From Algoriphagus lacus (GTDB taxonomy: Bacteria; Bacteroidota; Bacteroidia; Cytophagales; Cyclobacteriaceae), in the NCBI RefSeq assembly GCF_003583985.1, contig NZ_QXML01000001.1, forward strand, positions 62,001 through 126,000: DNA of 64,000 bases. The letters run 5' to 3'. The position numbers and the translations under genes are program-made. Shown piece after piece: positions 18,601 through 31,400 of this stretch (its first letter is position 1; each line of letters starts with the position of its first letter). The notes beneath the pieces were generated by a model, which was not told where the DNA came from, did no database searches, and was given only the letters and a program-made list of their open reading frames with translations.

Positions 18601-19401
18601 ATCCAGTCCGAAAAAATGGCTTCCCTGGGTGAGCTTACGGCGGGAATTGCCCATGAAATCCAAAACCCGTTGAATTTTGTAAACAACTTCTCTGAACTGA
18701 GTTCCGAATTGGTGGATGAAATGAAGGAAGCCCTGGATGAGAAAGATTACGAAGAGGCAAAAGCAATCGGAGATGATCTGAAAGAAAACCTTAAAAAAAT
18801 TACCCACCATGGAAAACGTGCCGATGCTATTGTGAAAGGAATGCTTCTGCATAGCCGTGCAGGTACCGGACAAAAAGAGCTCTCCGACCTCAATTCCTTG
18901 GCCGATGAATACCTCCGACTGTCTTACCATGGCATCCGGGCAAAAGACAAAAGCTTCAATGCCGACTTCAAAACCGATTTTGATCCGGATTTGCCAAAGG
19001 TGAATGTCGTCACACAGGACCTTGGGAGGGTATTTCTCAACCTGATCAACAATGCCTTCTATGCCTGTGCGGAGCGACAAACGCAGAGCAAACTTGAAAT
19101 AAAACAAGAATCAAATCCCTCTGAGGCAGCCAAATCCTACAGACCGATGGTGACGGTCAGCACAAAAAATTTGGGCGATCAGGTGGAAATCAGGATCAGC
19201 GACAATGGAAATGGAATTCCCGAATCGATCAAATCCAAAATATTTCAGCCATTCTTCACCACCAAACCAACTGGACAGGGAACCGGGCTAGGCCTTTCCC
19301 TGAGCTATGACATCATCAAATCCCACGGTGGTGAAATCATCCTAAAGAGTGAAGAAGGAGTGGGAACGGAATTCACCATTCGCTTGCCTCTCAACGGCTA
19401 A
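15667..19401 (+). CDS. Propeller/Y_Y_Y sensor histidine kinase
   Basis: The 1244-residue paralogue of the preceding kinase has a lipoprotein-type signal (FFAIVVSCNQESS). A more diverged propeller region spans about 130-700, with motifs such as GSIWISTDRGLTKYDG, GNLWIGL, GRIWLGTYRGLNIYDP and GQIWVCTDSGVHLFDP. A Y_Y_Y domain (about 830-915, VYRYILEGEDEEWS) and a transmembrane helix (YLLFVSLFGGLTYAIV) follow. HisKA has His996 in GIAHEIQNPLNFVNNFS. HATPase_c contains INNAFYA, DNGNGIP and GTGLGLS. There is no receiver or output domain. It ends 3 bp before the giant sensor-array kinase gene and very probably starts that operon. Confidence 0.92.
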   Translation: MKLLIKSPQKPFFLLLFFAIVVSCNQESSVPFPENPSGYEVPKPIPIELPDPEPIRWKTYPSDSIPTGIKINFKIESLPYKSFTANEFKPLKAPIKTTPFEWDKLETIPIHLDTIKGKPISVKKFLLPAPIVTAASVPSVWQGGTAAIVRLGQTEGLLGNKVFAMVTDPFGSIWISTDRGLTKYDGSEFLTYNFFGRAENGSVEVISELLFDQEGRLIISGFVTGVYRVDITLGLVEHFQTGKGFYRMDYDAQGKLWGANRELHLLDLDQRKISVIPIQTSAGLANGFGVKTDSKGNLWIGLAQRIAIMDASQKSIRILGDQEGLEVRTVYEFLEDPLGNMWISAFSPGSFSVNLQNQIINQLGPEQGFFGRTADVLLDEEKRLWLISEDTVRILDQKTALVKKLVTGAVTRDNNTPSSSMVGNDGMIWLGTDKVGVLLMNPKGMLSDYFTVENGIESNDVWGINEDSKGRIWLGTYRGLNIYDPQKERLYLFHFPGDILINDFRQINKIGEDVFFVGMARGFSIIDLKANSATFYETRSSLGITTIFTGEKTAEGKIWMGSGSGVLVFDPEANTFKKVGKSNGLSSDFAFIIKKDSKGQIWVCTDSGVHLFDPKGESQRPLNKGKMLMTDYNSMLFESSQGEIVIGGDMGISIFNPEEKTITHVSGKSGINPPSLYDLNESKGRIQVGSENGIIVVERPQKNSSNPFWRFTNFGKSSGLPYNDHNQATSYVTSTGQVWWGAAPILVVNHQDPRIDSIPPTVHIKGMNIMDQNPDFLKPSFFQKHLAEEDTLWLSDFSQGWTKSKLPADSSYLTQNKIQWDSISPGFRLPIGLKLPYNQNSFNFSFVNQSGLGRDMIVYRYILEGEDEEWSAVSPKPASRIYYNLQPGEYTFKVATRGFNGVWSEPAVFEFVILPPWWQTWWAYLLFVSLFGGLTYAIVHVRSQWLKKENRLLEEKVAHRTGQLNKTIDELKATQSQLIQSEKMASLGELTAGIAHEIQNPLNFVNNFSELSSELVDEMKEALDEKDYEEAKAIGDDLKENLKKITHHGKRADAIVKGMLLHSRAGTGQKELSDLNSLADEYLRLSYHGIRAKDKSFNADFKTDFDPDLPKVNVVTQDLGRVFLNLINNAFYACAERQTQSKLEIKQESNPSEAAKSYRPMVTVSTKNLGDQVEIRISDNGNGIPESIKSKIFQPFFTTKPTGQGTGLGLSLSYDIIKSHGGEIILKSEEGVGTEFTIRLPLNG

Positions 19402-19404
19402 CCT

Positions 19405-22400
19405 ATGAAGCCAAGTATCAACAAACTCAACGAGGCAAAAAAAGCCTACGAAATCTACTGGGACAGCTACACCAAAGGAGACTTGGAAACCTTTGCCTCC
19501 ACCTTGGATGATCGGTTTGAAATGATTGGAACTTCCGAAGCTGAAGTTTGCCATTCGAAAGCAGATGGAATCGAATTTTTGAAAGCCCAACTGCATGAGG
19601 TCGTGGGAAAAGTGGAGATGCGAAACAGGCAAATTGATGTAATTCCTGTGGACCCGTTGATACTGGTCAATGAGCAATGTGATATTTATGTACTGATAGA
19701 TTCTGAATGGAATTTTTATTCAAAGATCAGAATATCAACACTACTACGAGAAACCAAAGAAGGCTGGAAAGTAACTCAGCAGCATGGATCGCTTCCTGAT
19801 ATGCGTGTGCAGGAAGGCGAGACCCTAGCCATCGAAAAAATCAGCAAAGAAAACCTGGAACTCCGGGATGCGGTCAAGCGGCGCACGGCAGAACTGGAAA
19901 ATAAAAACCGGGAATTGGCAATCGAAGCAGCACTGGAGAAAGTGCGTGCCGTCGCCATGGGCATGAAAAAACCGGAGGATATGCTGGAGGTCTGCCGTGA
20001 AATTTCTGACCGGTTGCAGGAATTTGGAGTGGAAAAAATCCGAAATATTCAGACCGCAATCATAGATGAAACGATCGGCCAATACCTCTGCTATCAGTAT
20101 TTCACCGCATACAATAAAACAGCAGTAGAAAAAACAGAATACCTCAAAAGTCCTGTGGAGCAAGGCATGGTCAGGCAAATGCTGGCTTCACGGGACGGGT
20201 TTTTTATCGGTGGACTAAGTGGCAAAGAGCTCGAGGCATTTCGTTCCCATCGCAAAAAAGAGAACCATTTTCCCGATCCGTTTTTGGACGAAGCCACCCA
20301 ATTGGACTATTGCTTTTTGTCCATTGGGGAAGGGGGCCTTGGGTTGACTTTGTACCAACCCATGGCTGAGGATGTATTGACATTGTTCAAGCGTTTTCAC
20401 CAGGTTTTTTCCTTGGCATATCAACGTTTTCGGGATATCCAAAAGGCAGAAGCCCAGACACGGGAGGCGCAGATAGAAGTAGCTGTGGAACGTGTTCGTG
20501 CCCAATCCATGGCCATGCACCATCCCGATGACCTGGATAAGGTAAATAAAGAAATATTGAACCAACTCCAATTACTCCAGGTACCAGGCCTGACAGGTGT
20601 TACCTTTTACCTGGTCGATAAGGATGGATGGGTGAAAGCATGGGATTTTTCAAGTCCTGGAAATATCGGAGATCAGAATAGCTATTCGCTTCAATACGAC
20701 TTCCAGAAGTATGAATTGATGGGAGAACCCTTTGAAGTTTTCCGTCAAACTGACCTGAACTACTTTGTGGCCGATTTTCCCCTCGAAAAACTGAAGAGGG
20801 GCGTTTATGAGTTGGAAGAAATCAATCCTACAGTTGCCAGCCTGGTTAAAGAAGCTTTGGCAAAGGGGATTTTAACCCATCAATGGACTGCTTGTGCCAG
20901 AATTTCGGATGGACTCCTTGGTGTCGATTTGGTAAGCCCTCCCTCTGAGGACACCAAAACCATCGTCTTGAAAATGGCCGCTGCATTCAATCAGGCCTAT
21001 ACCCGCTTCCTCGACCTGCAAAAAGCAGAAGCGCAAGCCCGCGAAGCAGAAATCGAGTTGGCCCTCGAAAGGGTAAGGGCAAGGACCATGGCCATGCATT
21101 ATTCAAGTGAATTGGCGGATACGGCAACAATTCTCTTTCAACAAATCAAGGAATTGGGCTTCGAAATATGGTCATGCGGGTTTGGTATTTGGAGGCCCGA
21201 AGTTGATTTGGAAGAGGCATGGATGAGTACAGGAGATTTATTCCCTATCATTTTACTTCCTTTTAAAGAGGATCCTAGCCATCTGGGTATTTATGAAGCT
21301 TCACAACGGGGAGAATCGGTTTTTGAAGTAGAAGTGAAGGGAGAGGTATTAACCAGACATTATGATTGGCTAATGTCGCAACCTTCTTTTAGAATAGTCT
21401 TTGGGCAAATTGAAAACTCAGGGATTATATTGCCAACAGTCCAATTTAAATATGCGGCATTTTTTAAGCAGGGGTATCTGCATTTGATTACAACGAAACC
21501 TCAACCTGATATTCACAATATAAATCAGCGTTTCGCCAAAGTTTTTGAACAAACTTATACCCGCTTCCTAGATCTCCAAAAAGCGGAAGCCCAGGCAAGA
21601 GAATCACAGATTCAATTGGCATTGGAAAGAGTTCGGGCAAGAACCATGGCGATGTACAAAAGCGAAGAGTTAACCGAAGTTGCTGTGATGCTGTACAAAG
21701 AACTTTTTTCATTAGAAGTTACGCAGGAGTTTTTTGAATGCGGGTATGTTGAAATCGATGAAGCAAATAAGATACAGCGCGCATGGATGACAGGGCCGGA
21801 TGGAAATCTATTGGAATCGTTTAACCTCCCTTTAACGGGTGAGCCGATCTTCGATTCAAGGTACGAAGCCTGGAAGCAACAGATTCCGATTTTTCATCAA
21901 GTAGTAGCCGGTGATCAATTGAAGCGACACATTGAATTTGCAATTCCTTATTTCGATTCAAAAGAAGCGGAAGAAATTGCAAGAACCCAAGTCCCTGACT
22001 CTGTTGTTTTCTATTGCGGAAATTTTTCGCATGGATACCTCGCAATTAATTGCGGATTACTTTTAGATGCTGAAGGGGAATCATTGATAGCAAGATTCAC
22101 CCGGGTCTTTGAAATGACTTATCTGCGGTTTCTTGATTTGAAGAAAGCAGAAGCACAAGCCCGCGAAGCAGAAATCGAGTTGGCCCTCGAAAGGGTAAGG
22201 GCAAGGACCATGGCCATGCACCATACAGAGGAACTCAAAGAAGTCATTCAGGTAGTGTTTGACCAATTTGTGGGTTTGAATATCCATGTCGAACATGCCG
22301 GATTCATACTGGACTATAAGGAACAGGATGACATGCATATCTGGCTGGCAGACCATCAACAAGGAGTGCCAACTGAGATCACCATTCCCTATTTTGATTC

Positions 22401-25400
22401 CCCGCATTGGAACAGTTATCTCGAGGCCAAAGCCAATCGGGCATCTTTCTTTGCCAACCTGCTGCCCTTTGAAGTAAAAAACAAATTCTACAGTGATCTA
22501 TTCGAGTGGATTCCGGAATTGACGGAAGAAGCGCAGCAAGCAATTTTTGGCAAGCCGGGACTGGCCATCTCCACCGTATTGCTGGATAATGTGGGGTTAT
22601 ATATCGAGCATTATTCAGAAACTCCTTTTACCGCAGAAGAAAATGCCATTCTGATGCGATTTGGAAAAGTATTCCAACAGACTTACACCCGCTTCCTCGA
22701 TCTTCAAAAAGCCGAAGCACAGGCCAGGGAATCGCAAATTCAACTTTCACTGGAGCGAGTGCGATCAAAGGCTATGGCAATGCACAATTCGGATGATCTT
22801 AGTGAGGTATTGTCAGTCCTATTCGAGCAATTCGAAGTGCTGGCCATTTCACCCGTCTATACCTTCCTAAGTTTTATAGATGTAGAACGGAACACATTCA
22901 CTTATCGCCAAACAGGCAGGCACGGACAGAAAGTATTGGCGCAGCAAACCATCTCCATGGATGCAATGAATATTTGGAAAGACGTGGTGGATCGTTGGAA
23001 ATCAGGCGTTTATGACACTATCGACACCATGTATTGCCCAAAAGAGTTGTTGCCCGAAGTGTTCAAAATCTATGATGAAATCTTCTCGCAACTTCCGGAA
23101 GGTGCAAAAGTATTCCAGGAAGATTTTCCTGATGGAATATATACCGCAATAGCCTGCTCTAAGTTTGGACATTTGGGGTATGATCATAACCGACCCTCGA
23201 CAGAAGAGGAAAAGTCAATACTTCTTAGGTTCAATACGGAATTTGTAAGGCTATATCAGCGCTTCCTCGATCTTCAAAAAGCCGAAGCACAGGCCAGAGA
23301 ATCTCAAATTCAGTTAGCCCTGGAGCGGGTGAGAGCCAGGACAATGGCCATGCACAAAAGCCAAGAGTTGGCAGAAGTGGCAGTTGTATTATATCAGGAA
23401 CTAAAAACACTAGGTGCAACGCAGGATTTTTTTGAATGCGGATACGTAGAAGTTGATGAGATTAACAACCTACAGCGCGCTTGGTCCACTAGGCCGGATG
23501 GGAGTTTTCTAAAAGAGCCCTATTACCTGCCACTTACAGGTGAGCCCGTCATCGATGCCAGGTATGAGGCCTGGAAACAGCGCGTTCCTGTTTGTCATCA
23601 GCCAGTAGGCGGCGAACTATTAAAAAGAGCAAATGAATTTGTAATTCCTTATATGAACAATCAGGAGGCAGCAGAAATTAGCTCCTCATCGACTGTCCCC
23701 GATCCGGTTCATTTTTACTGCGGCAATTTTTCTCATGGCTATCTCAACATCAATTGTGGAGAACCCCTGAGCGCTGAAGAAGAATCACTCTTGGCAAGGT
23801 TTACTGGAGTATTTGAAATGACCTACCAGCGCTTTCTTGATCTCCAAAAAGCAGAAGCACAGGCAAAGGATGCACAAATAGAATTGGCCCTGGAAAGAGT
23901 GCGGGCTAAAACCATGGCCATCCAAAAGCCGGAGGAGTTTTTAGATGTAATTAGTGTGATCGGGGAACAATTCGCACACCTTGGTTTTGACAATGAATGG
24001 GTCAATTTCGGGGCAAATGGATTAGATATTTCTAAAGGTATTGATATCTGGGAGCTGGTTATTATGCCAGGTCAGTATCAGTCTGCCCAACGGGTATTTA
24101 TTCCATATACAGAGCACATTCTATTTAGAACTTTGATTGAACAATTTGAAAGATATAAGAAGGATGGTACTAATTTTTTTACACTCCTGCTGGATAAAAG
24201 AGAATTGGGCAAATGGCTGGATCATCAGTACAAAGAAACTGTCTATAAAGAGATGCCCGCTGAGGTAAAAGCTCTGGGATTCAGCAAACCCAGTGCCGTC
24301 TCATCTTATATAATTTTAAAGGATACCTGGTTTGAAGTTGGAAGGTTTAGTACAACCCATTTTACCGATGAGGAAAATGAGATCTTTAAAAGATTCGCAA
24401 ATGCGTTCGGTCAGGCATATACCCGCTTTCTTGATCTCCAAAAAGCAGAAGCACAGGCAAGAGAAAGCCAAATACAATTGGCCCTAGAAAGAGTACGGGC
24501 AAGAACAATGGCCATGCAGAAGAGTGACGAACTTCCAGATGCAGCCAATTTGCTTTTTCAACAAGTGCAATCACTTGGAATGCCTGCCTGGAGTGCCGGT
24601 TATTGTACTTGGGTTGATGATAAAAGAACATCGGTTACGCTCTGGATGAGCAGTGAAGGCGTGTTGCAGCCCCCCTTTACAGCTCCCACTACGGAAGATG
24701 AATTATTTATTGAAATGCGAAAGGGCCAGGAAGATGGTAAAGCATTTCATGTGGTGGAAATGGGGGGCGACAAATTGGTGAGACACTACCAGTATATGCG
24801 CACGCTTCCGGTGGTAGGTGAAATTCTGGATTCAATTATTGAGGCTGGTCATCCCCTACCTACCTTCCAGATTATGCATCAGGCCTATTTCTCAAAAGGG
24901 TTTCTGCTCTTTATTACCTATGAACCAGTTCCGGAATCGCATGATATTTTCATACGATTTGCCCAGGTATTTGAGCAAACCTACACCCGCTTCCTTGACC
25001 TGCAGAAAGCAGAAGCACAGGCAAGGAAAGCGCAGATTGAAGTGGCAGTAGAAAGAGTGCGTGCTAAAGCGCTTGCGATGCACCGTTCAGAAGAAATCCT
25101 CGGAGTTGCCGTGTCCATCAGAGATGCTATGGTTGCTTTGGATTTACAAGGTGTTTCTGCGGCAACCATCTACCTGGAACAGGATAATGGCAACGTCCGA
25201 GTCTGGGATATAACGGAGTTACTGGAATCGGAAAAAGGTCCTTATCTGAACCTGGACTTTGAATTCCGTTTAGAGGAAACGGATTCCGATCTCTGGTTTC
25301 ACAGGATTTGGAATTTCAAAGACAAATATTGTGTGGTGGAAATGGATCAGGATGACTTATGGAGGTGTGAAGCCTTTCTTCGGACTTTCGATCCAAAAAA

Positions 25401-28400
25401 TGCGGACAACTTCCTTCGCTTTCTGGAGTCAGGCCAAATAACGCATTTGTGGCTTCCCACAGTTTCTCTGGAAAGAGGAAAAATGAATATCGATTTTGTT
25501 CAACCCCCTCCGGCTGAAATGGAATTCATTCTTCCAAAAATGGCAGCAACGTTTGATCTGGCATATAAACGCTTCCTCGATCTCCAAAAAGCAGAAGCAC
25601 AGGCAAGAGAAGCGCAGATTGAAGCGGCTCTGGAACGAGTTAGGTCACGCAGTATGGCTATGCATAAAAGCGAAGAGCTGAGAGAAGTGATCCAGCTTGT
25701 GTTTGAACAATTCCGCCTTCTGAACTTCAATATTGATTCCGCCCAGTTCGACCCTGATTACAAAGCCAGCGATGATATGAATCTGTGGACAGCCGTGCCC
25801 GGTCAGCCGTACTCCACCTATCAGCATATTCCCTACTTTGATAATCCTATTTTCTATTCCATTAAAGAGGCCAAGGAAAAAAAATTAAGTTTCCATATAC
25901 AAAAACTTTCATTTGAGAAGAAGAATGAATTCTTCAGGCATTTCTTTAAGTACATCACCTATGTTCCCAAAGAAAGACAGAAGTTAATTTTTGAAAGCCC
26001 CGGCTTCTACAGGGCAGTGGTGTTCTTGGAGAACATTGCACTTGCCATCCAGAACTACTCTAATATTCCTTATACGAATGAGGAAATTGCTGTACTGAAA
26101 AGATTTGGTAAAACCTTTGAGCAGGTGTACACCCGCTTCCTTGATCTCCAAAAAGCAGAAGCACAGGCTAGGGAAGCGCAGATAGAAGCGGCTCTGGAAA
26201 AAGTGCGAGGTCGAACCATGGCCATGCATTCCTCCCATGAACTAGCGGATGCAGCCTATGTCCTTTTCGAGCAGTTGAATTTCTTGGGTGTGACTCATGA
26301 GCGCATCAATATTGGGATCGTCAATGAAGACAATCATACTATTGACTTTTGGGTCACCGAACAGGGAGGGAACAAACTTAGCACCAAATTTTCCGGACGC
26401 ATTTCCGAACCAACCACGCTCTCCAAAGCCTATCATTCCTGGAAAAAGGGAGAGAAATCCCTTGTAGTAGATTTGAATGGAGAGGAGTTGAAAAGTTGGC
26501 TTCACTATTTGAATGAGGAAATAAAAATCCCTTTCAATAAAGCCTACCTTCATTCGAGAAGGGTTCAAACTGCCGGTTTTTTTTCCAAAGGAATGCTCAT
26601 CCTCACCAGCCCTGAACCGCTGAATGAAGAGGCCTTGTATCTCCTGGAGAAATTCGCAGGGGTTTTTGACCTGACCTACACCCGATTCAATGATTTGAAA
26701 ATAGCCGAAGCCCAGGCAAGGGAAGCGCAGATAGAAGCGGCATTGGAACGAGTACGTAGCAGAAGCATGGCCATGCACAAAAGCGATGAGTTGCTTGAGG
26801 CTGGTGAAATTCTTTTTTCAGAATTGCAAAAGCTGGGTATAGAAAGTCTAACTGCAGGGTTTGTGTTAATGGATAAGCAAGAAAAAAACGGGTTGAATTA
26901 TACCCCTGATCCATCCACAAAAAAAATAATGTCCCTTCCGGTTATCATTCCGCATAATGAAACGGTTCATCTCCAACGTGTGGTTGAAAACTGGAAAAAG
27001 GGAACATCTCATTATGTGGTTGAAATGGATGAAGAAGAAACCATTAAGCACCAAACCTTTATTGCGGAACGCAGTACCAACTTTACTCTGAACGCTGAAC
27101 AACTGATTGCCATTTCACCGGCAAGATTGTTCCTTCATAATTTTTATTTCAAAGAAGGTTATTTATTGATTGTAGGCGGCACTAGATTATCTGCAGAACA
27201 ACTTGATATTATGCTGCGGTTTGCAAAAGTTTTTCAGCAAACCTACACCCGCTTCCTCGATCTGCAGAAAGCCGAAGCGCAGGCAAGAGAATCACAGATT
27301 GAAGCTGCACTGGAACGGGTTCGTTCCAGGAGCATGGCGATGCACGATAGTAAGGAACTAGGCGAAGTAGCTAAGGTGATGTTCAACCAAATGAAATTGT
27401 TGGGAGCTGAGCTTTTTGCCTTTGGCATTGTATTGTGCGACAAAGATAAAAACGTGGTTGAGCAATGGCATGGCTTGGGCGAAGGCGATATGATGACGCC
27501 ATTCCAGGTGCCTATTGACCTTGACTACATTCACCGCTACCGATACGACCAGTGGAAAGCCGGAGTTGAACTCTTCTCCATTGAAATTCCGTCTGACTAT
27601 ATAGCCCGCCACTTTGAACTGATGTTTGCTTTGCCATCGGTAAAGACGGTAATGGACGATTTGAAGTTGAAGGGCATAGAGCTGGGTCACCCCTCCTGGG
27701 AAATTGATTATGGTGCTTCATTCAAGTATGGTTATCTCCTTGTCTCCTCTTTACAGCCATATGCAGAAGAGAAGATATTCCCTCGTTTCGCTAAGGTGTT
27801 TGAGCAGGCTTACACCCGCTTCCTTGATCTGCAGAAAGCCGAAGCGCAGGCAAGAGAATCACAGATTGAAGCTGCGCTGGAACGAGTACGAAGCCGTACC
27901 GTAGGCATGCAAAAAAGTGATGAATTGCGTGATGTGATACAGGTGATTTATGAGCAGTTTTTACATCTGGGCATCGATCTTTACGGAGCAGCCTTTGCGA
28001 TGGATTATAGGGAAAGTGAGGACTGGCACATCTGGTCTGCTGATTTGGCCAATCTTTCTCCCACCCTGCTGCATATTCCCTATTTTGATCATCCTTATTG
28101 GAACACATGGAACGATGCGAAGCGAAAAGGACTGGATACGCTTGCCTATACCATGGCATTCGCGGAGAAAAATAGTTTCGTTTCTGAATTTGGCAAACAC
28201 ATCCCCAATTTGCCTGCCGAGGCATTGGAATTAGTACTCAGCACACCTGGCTATACCGTATCCAATGTGTTTCTGAAAAACGTCACGCTTTACATAGATA
28301 GATTTACTACCGAACCTTATTCTGATGCCGATAATGCTATACTTATGCGCTTCGGCAAAGTATTCGAACAAACCTATACCCGTTTCAAGGATTTAGAAAA

Positions 28401-31400
28401 AGCAGAAGCACAGGCAAGGGAAGCGCAGATAGAAGCGGCATTGGAAAGAGTTCGGTCACGAACAATGGCCATGCAGCGAAGTGAAGAACTGCCTGAAGTG
28501 GCAGGTCTTCTTTTCCAACAAGTGAAAGCATTAGGCGTGCCTCAATTTCAATGCGGATTCAACATTTTTGAAATTGATGACAAAGAATGTATATGGTATC
28601 CGGGAAGTGCTGATGGTGATATTCTTCCACCTTGCAAAATTCCGTTGACGGAACATCCGATTTTTATGGCCTTCAATGAATCACGAAAGAGAGGCGATGA
28701 ACTTTATGTATATGAAAAGGATGGCGAATATCAGGCTGGCCATTACAGGTATATGTTATCACTTCCTGTTTTGGGAGAGCTATTGCAAAATATGTTGGAT
28801 GCAGGCATTCCATTTCCAACTTTTCAAATTGATCATATTGCGAATTTTTCACACGGCAACCTGCTTTTCATTACTCCTGAGCATTTCCCAGAAATGCATG
28901 ATACTTTCAAACGCTTCGCCAAAGTTTTTGAACAAACTTATACCCGCTTCCTAGACCTGCAAAAAGCAGAAGCACAGGCAAGAGAAGCACAGATTGAAGC
29001 AGCGTTGGAGAGAGTTCGCTCCCGAACTATAGCGCTGCAAAATAGTGATGAATTGTTGAGCGTAGCAATATTGATGTTTCAGCTATTAAAAGAGTTGGGT
29101 GGAAATCTTTTTGCTTGCGGCTTTACGTTGTTAAATGAAAATAAAACTGATTCGGAGTCATGGATGAGTGCCGAAGGTGAATTTCTGCCTCCAATTATTG
29201 TCCCGAATGAAAAGGAACCGGTTACTCGTCACATGTTTGAGGCCTGGCAACAAGGTGAGGAACTATATATCGAAGAGGCTGGAGGTGAGGAACTAAAGGC
29301 CCATTATGACATTATGGTATCTTTACCAACTGCAGGAAAGATTTTTAAAGGCATGTTGGAAGCTGGAATACAGTTCCCTAGCTGGCAACGGTGGCATGCC
29401 GCATATTTCACCCACGGTTATTTGCTTATCATCACGACTCAGCCCTTCAAGGATGTCGATCTATTTGTTCGATTCGCTAAAGTCTTTGACCAAACCTACA
29501 CCCGCTTCCTAGACCTTCAAAAAGCAGAAGCCCAGGCAAGAGAAGCGCAAATACAATTAGCGTTGGAACGTGTGCGTGCCCGCACCATGGCTATGCAAAG
29601 CAGCGAGGAATTGGCTGAAGTATCCTATCTGCTCAACAAACAGGTGGTGGACTTGGGTATTCCTACCCGAGGCTGCGCCTTTAATATTTACAACGAGGAG
29701 GATTCAACCGAATGGTTCAGCAACTTGGAAGGCACAATCCCCACCTACAAAACGCCAAGGGAAAATATATTTTTGAAATACTACGAGGCGGGTCAGCGGG
29801 GAGAAACCCTGTGGATTGAGGAATTTGGAGGAGACCGAATAAAGGAACACTATAAGTATTTGGCTACCCTTTCAATTTCCGGAAATGAAGAGGAAACCAT
29901 CGAGTCCAATTTGGTAAAAGTGCCCGAGTACCAAATCGACCATGTTGCCTATTTCAAATATGGATACCTGCTGTTTATTACCCTTGTGCCGGCGCCAGAA
30001 GCTCATGACGTATTCAGGCGTTTTGCAAAAGAGTTTGAACAGACCTACACCCGCTTCCTTGACCTGCAAAAAGCAGAAGCCCAGGCAAGGGAAGCACAAA
30101 TAGAGGTCGGATTGGAAAGAGTTCGGGCAAGAACGATGGCCATGCATAGCAGCAATGATGTAAGTATGGCAACTGCAACACTTTTTACTGAGTTGGAAAA
30201 ATTAGGAGTTCAAAATCTTCGGGGAGGTATTGCAATAATTAGCCCGGATCAAACACAGGAAGTTTGGTCTGTAACCCATTTGCCCGAGGGAATCACATTA
30301 AGAGCTATTGGGATTTTTGATATGAGGTTGCATCCCTTTTGGCGACAACTATTCAAAGCATTTAAAACCAAAGAGGAGTTTCAATATTACTGGCTGGCCG
30401 GAGAGGATAAGGCAAAATACATTGCCTTGTTAAATACAACACCTCATTATTTAGAGCAACCTATAACAGATCTTCCGGATGTACATGTTCAATCTTACTT
30501 CTTCGGTGAGGGAGCAATTTGGACAAATTCTTTACAACCACATTCAGAGAGTGAAAAGCAGATAATGAAGAAATTTGTTTCTGTTTTTTCTTTGACCTTC
30601 CGCCGATACCTTGATCTCCAAAAAGCGGAAGCCCAGGCAAGGGAAGCACAAATAGAAGCCGCCTTGGAACGAGTCAGGTCAACTTCATTGGCCATGCATA
30701 GTTCCCAAGACTTGAGTAAGGTCGTCCATATCGTGTTTACAGAACTGGTCAAATTGGATGCAAAACTTGACCGCTGCCTTATTTTGATAGTCAATCCACA
30801 GACTTTGGGTATCACCTGGTACCTCACCGGCAAGGAAGGCCTGCTTTCCAACAATGGCTTTTTGGTAGCGGACAACTCCCATCCTTCCCACCTGGCGTAC
30901 TTGGAAGGTTGGCGTACCAAGCGGAAAAAGTGGCATTACCTTTTGGCAGGGGAAGAAAAAAAGAGCTGGGATGCCTATGGGTTTTCGCAAACCGAATTGG
31001 CTCAACTACCTGATTTCATCAAAGCAGATATGGCAGCGGTAGAGTCAATCCACCTCTCCATTTCTTCGGATGATTTCGGTTGCTTGATAGCAAGCAGTCT
31101 TTCTCCCTTGTCCGAAGTGCATGAAGGGATTGTGGATCGATTCACAACCGTCTTCAATCAAACCTATACCCGCTTTCTCGATCTGCAAAAAGCCGAAGCT
31201 CAGGCAAGGGAAGCTCAGATTGAAGCAGCTTTGGAAAAGGTAAGAAGCAGAAGCATGGCCATGCACAACTCTCAGGAGCTAAAAGAAGTGGCTTTGGAAT
31301 TGAGAAAACAAATGGGATTGCTTGGTCAAAAAGATCTGGAAGTTTGCGCTATTCATTTGTACGACAAAGAACACTCATTTGAATCCTGGAGTGCCATGAA

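Noticed and set aside
18451..19107. 218-codon antisense frame in the propeller kinase gene
   Set aside because: It lies entirely opposite the HisKA/HATPase region, and similar shadows recur opposite every kinase core.
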